From the NCBI RefSeq assembly GCF_910589235.1, contig NC_060973.1, positions 4,285,001 through 4,349,000 of the forward strand: a stretch of DNA of 64,000 nucleotides, written 5' to 3'. The notes under the pieces were generated by a model. It worked only from the letters and a program-made list of their open reading frames with translations. It had not been told where the DNA came from and made no database searches. Shown here piece by piece: positions 61,001 through 64,000 of this stretch (positions within the stretch are counted from its first letter, which is position 1; each line of letters opens with the position of its first letter). Source of the stretch: Vespa crabro. Its lineage: Eukaryota > Arthropoda > Insecta > Hymenoptera > Vespidae. The translations under genes and the position numbers were made by a program.

Positions 61001-64000
61001 TCTGACTTATTTACAATTTATATATAAAATATTATTTCAGGTATTGTTCAGGATTAATAATGAAGATCTATTACATAACCTTTATAATAATCCTACTATG
61101 TTGTAAATTGGCATTTGATGTTAGGTAAAAACTATTATTAAATACATAAATGAATTTGAATATTAATTATATTGAATAACACTTTTTATATTTAATGATA
61201 AAAAATGTTATACGAAGATGTGTGACTGCACGTAATAGTGTTATAATAGATACGGATCCAGGTAGTGATGATGCATTAGCAATATTATTAGCACTTGCAT
61301 ATGAGAAATCTAGTTTTGAAGACTTTAAAGTTTTAGCAATAACATGTACATACGGTAATACATATTTAGAAAATGTAGAAAAGAATGTTCTTAAGATTTT
61401 AGAAATAGCTGATAGAAGTGATGTAAGTATAAATTAGTTATTAAAATTCTAAAAATGTTTGTGTTACGGGAAAATAATTTAATATTAACTTATTCTTTTA
61501 GATACCTGTCTACAGTGGTAGTAAAAAATCACTAATATATAATTTTACTGCATCAAATTATTTTGGTAAAGATGGTTTGGGAGATTTTGAATTTGACAAA
61601 AATATTACTGGTAAAATAAACAGAACTAAGCATGCTTCTATGGTAATAATAGATATGGTAAAACAATATCCAGGTAAATTTATTTAAAAGAAAATAAGAC
61701 AAATAAAAAATGGCTAAGCATTTGTATTTTATTATTTTCAATTTTAATGAACTTAAAAATTGTTTTCTTTCTTTTTTTTTTTTTTTAGATGAAATTACCA
61801 TAATATGCTTAGGTCCTTTGACTAATATAGCTACAGCTATTATTTTAGAACCGAATTTGCAAGACTATGTTAAAAATATATTTATAATGGGTGGAAGTGT
61901 AGCAGGAATTGGTAATTTTAAACCTAATGTAGAATATAATTTTGGAAACGATCCAGAAAGTAATTTTATATCACTAAATTCTACAACAAAAACACCAGTT
62001 GTACTTATTCCTTGGGATGTATGTCTTTCGTATAAAATATCACTGGTAGGAATTGAACTTAAATTCTATGAACTTCAATTATAATGTAATTTCATAAATA
62101 ATTATGTTTGCTATGATTTTATAGGAATGGCGTTACAATGTTTTTGGTAAATTGAATTCTACTATGGTAGACTTTTTAAATAAAGCAGAAAGAATTGCGC
62201 TAAATTCTACAGTTGAATGGTGCCCAATAGATACAATCGCTGTTGCTACTGTGATATGGCCTGCTTTTATATTAAAATCAACTCTAAAAAATATATATCC
62301 TGTAATTGATGGAACTGGACGAGGTTCTATTCTTGTAGATTATGCAGAATCTACTGATAGAATAAAGAATGCCAAAATAATTCAGGAATACGATATGGTA
62401 ATGTTGAAAGATAAATTACTTCATTATTTTCAATAATTAATGATGATATCTAACATAACTAAATATGTATTATATTTCTAAACTGATCTGTATGCTATTT
62501 AAAATGTAAATAAAAATGTAAACAAACTTACACTAAAGAAATTGGTACTCTTCCTATCCGCAAAAAGTCCTTGAAAGCTTTGTCCAGGATAAAATTGACA
62601 ATTGTATGTACCCAATAATAAATCTTTACATTTAGTAGTATCTTTAGCTGTTCTATTGTTAAAGAAAAAATGAGCAAGTCGATAAAAAGATTTATGATGT
62701 TCATTAAACCTTAATATGCACTGTTCCAATCCTGCCAGGCAATATGCGATTAAAGTTGCTACTTCTTCATCAGTCATATATTCTTCTGTAATTCATATTA
62801 AAATATGACATTATTAGTTAAGAATACTGTGGGAAATTTTTTATTTTAAATAATTTTACCTTTTTCTATGATATCACTATCTCTCTTTTTCTTCTCAATA
62901 TCACTTTCAACAGAATCACTATCACTGTCACTTGAACTATCACTTTCAGAACTATCTTCACTACTACTTGATTCATCACTACTACTCGAACTAGAATTAT
63001 TTGTTTCTGTCGTTGTTGTTGTTTGTGTTGTTGTAGTACTTTCTTGAGAACCTCTTCTACTTAAAGTAACTTCTTGTTTAGGAGCAGATGTATGCACTTT
63101 CTTCTTGTCTCCTAGTTTATCTTTTGTTTCCTTATCCTAAAATAAAATAAATTTATCTCGATCAATTTAATTAAAAAGTTAATTATAATTCAGTAAAACA
63201 GATCTTAATAATAATAATAATAACTTACAGTAGTTTGCAAATCTTCATTTTGGAGCCATTTTCCTTCAAACTTTCTTGTATCATCATCATCAGGTAGAGA
63301 TTGTTGTGTTTCCTGGCTCATTTCCATTGCTTGCTTCATAAGAGCATCCATTAAATCTTGTACATTTTCACTTTTTTCACAAGAATCAAATATGTTGTTT
63401 GCTTTAGACACATCTAATATATTTTTCTTATTTTTTTCTATTTTTAATTGTATTTTATTAGTGTCAATATTTTTTACTGATTCTCCCCTTTTCTTTTGAT
63501 ATTTAGTTTCATTGCTTTCATCACTTGATAATACCATAATATCATCTGATACCTTTTCCTTTTGCAATACCATGTCACAAACTTTTGTGATTAGATCATC
63601 TATTAAAGCTACAACATCCTGCATCAATTGAAGATGAGAAATATTCCCCAATTTTAATCGTTTTGTATTATCATTAGATTGATTATCTAAAGATCTTTTA
63701 CGATTTTCTGATTTTAATGTTTCGATAGTTCGATTGCCATCAAGACTTTTATCTTGTATGTTTCTATCTATAATTTCAATTTCTTCAATACTGTAGGAAC
63801 GTTGGTTAATATTCACAACATTTTTATATGTTTCTGATAAATTATCAAGATCCTTTCCAACATTTTTTGTATCAGCATCTGAATCATTCTCTTTCTTTTT
63901 TTCGCATAGTTTTGATTGAAACTTCATAAAAGGTCCTTCGGAACAGTTTTTAAGATGCCATTGAAACAATTGACCTAATGATTTCTTTAAAGGTTTACCT
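58030..64000 (-). CDS. CABIN1: Calcineurin-binding protein cabin-1, C-terminal part (gene continues past the right edge)
   Basis: Exons in the window: 64000 (partial)-63229, 63136-62860, 62785-62532, 60794-60631, 60479-60140, 59905-59777 and 59700-58030. They encode 1201 residues in a consistent phase. CABIN1 is identified by LIAYCLAGLEQCILRFNEHH, then FYRLAHFFFNNRTA, GLFADRKSTNFFSGVWHIPN and REIDRPGSFASHMSRC, all close to the human protein. Upstream exons carry long acidic Ser-rich linkers. The last exon is a 556-residue Ser/Thr/Pro/Gln-rich disordered tail with an AT-hook-like GRPRGRPPN near its start, ending VEIITLDD, which resembles a SUMO-interaction motif. CABIN1 forms the HIRA-UBN1-CABIN1 histone H3.3 chaperone and in vertebrates inhibits calcineurin and MEF2. 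The intron 62531-60795 hosts the nucleoside hydrolase gene on the other strand. Confidence 0.93.
61060..62436 (+). CDS. Secreted inosine-uridine-type nucleoside hydrolase, nested in a CABIN1 intron
   Basis: Five exons: 61060-61124, 61218-61422, 61502-61673, 61789-62045, 62125-62436, giving 336 residues. Exon 1 encodes a clear signal peptide (MKIYYITFIIILLCCKLAFD) and joins in frame at residue 22. The Ca-binding signature DTDPGSDDALAI starts at about residue 31, followed by MGGSVAGIGNFKPNVEYNFG and the IPWDV motif. Six N-x-S/T sequons (NFT, NIT, NRT and three NST) support secretion. In CPIDTIAVA, near residue 270, the position usually His-Asp or Cys-Asp reads Ile-Asp by eye alignment. The family splits ribonucleosides into base and ribose and, in insects, occurs in saliva and gut. 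AATAAA at 62509-62514 lies 18 bp before the antisense CABIN1 exon. An acceptor-like TTATTTCAG 20 bases before the ATG suggests a 5' non-coding exon. Confidence 0.92.
62509..62514 (+). terminator. Poly(A) signal of the nested nucleoside hydrolase
   Basis: AATAAA on the plus strand, 73 bp after the stop codon and 18 bp before the end of CABIN1 exon 62785-62532 on the opposite strand. Usual cleavage 10-30 bp downstream would fall at or just inside that exon. Confidence 0.55.

Noticed and set aside
1..64000. CRISPR array, integrated virus or complete transposon
   Set aside because: No regularly spaced direct repeats with unique spacers, no polymerase, integrase, transposase or capsid-like frames, and no terminal repeats were seen.

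Overview
The window is a typical stretch of an AT-rich insect nuclear genome, most likely Hymenoptera. That placement is inferred from compact genes with short AT-rich introns, insect-like protein sequences, very many pure microsatellites and CpG-containing promoters. I see no transposon, rRNA, tRNA or prokaryote-type feature. Gene models were built by hand from splice signals; nearly every model keeps a consistent reading phase from start to stop.

Layout. 1-6149 has no coding gene. It is microsatellite-rich and carries a possible polyadenylation site at 2631 for a plus-strand transcript entering from the left. 6150-26145 (minus) is one DENND5/Rab6IP1-type Rab GEF gene of 18 coding exons; its first intron (13384-26027) is 12.6 kb of simple repeats with a few promoter-like islands. 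CCDC22 (plus, 27234-29756) is divergent from it. mRpS27 (minus, 30529-31999) and the phenylalanyl-tRNA synthetase alpha gene FARSA (plus, from 32545) share a divergent promoter. FARSA is followed at once by an AIMP2-like exon that has no start of its own. Pym (plus, 36675-37721) is next, then a 24-exon xanthine dehydrogenase gene (minus, 38604-45086), RpL36 (plus, 48769-49323), an uncharacterised C2H2 zinc-finger gene (plus, 50191-53444) and a degenerate HD-domain protein (plus, 55377-56257). The right end is the C-terminal part of CABIN1 (minus, 58030 to beyond 64000), with a secreted nucleoside hydrolase gene (plus, 61060-62436) nested in one of its introns.

Functional themes. Translation is over-represented: FARSA, AIMP2, mRpS27, RpL36, and Pym, which recycles exon-junction complexes on ribosomes. 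DENND5 and CCDC22 both act in endosomal and Golgi traffic. XDH and the nucleoside hydrolase both belong to purine catabolism, but nothing shows co-regulation. CABIN1 belongs to the HIRA histone chaperone complex.

Most unusual points: FARSA can splice in frame into the start-less AIMP2 exon; the HD-family protein lacks its catalytic His-Asp pair; and the nested nucleoside hydrolase appears to end within bases of a CABIN1 exon on the opposite strand. I did not find a clearly new multi-gene system.
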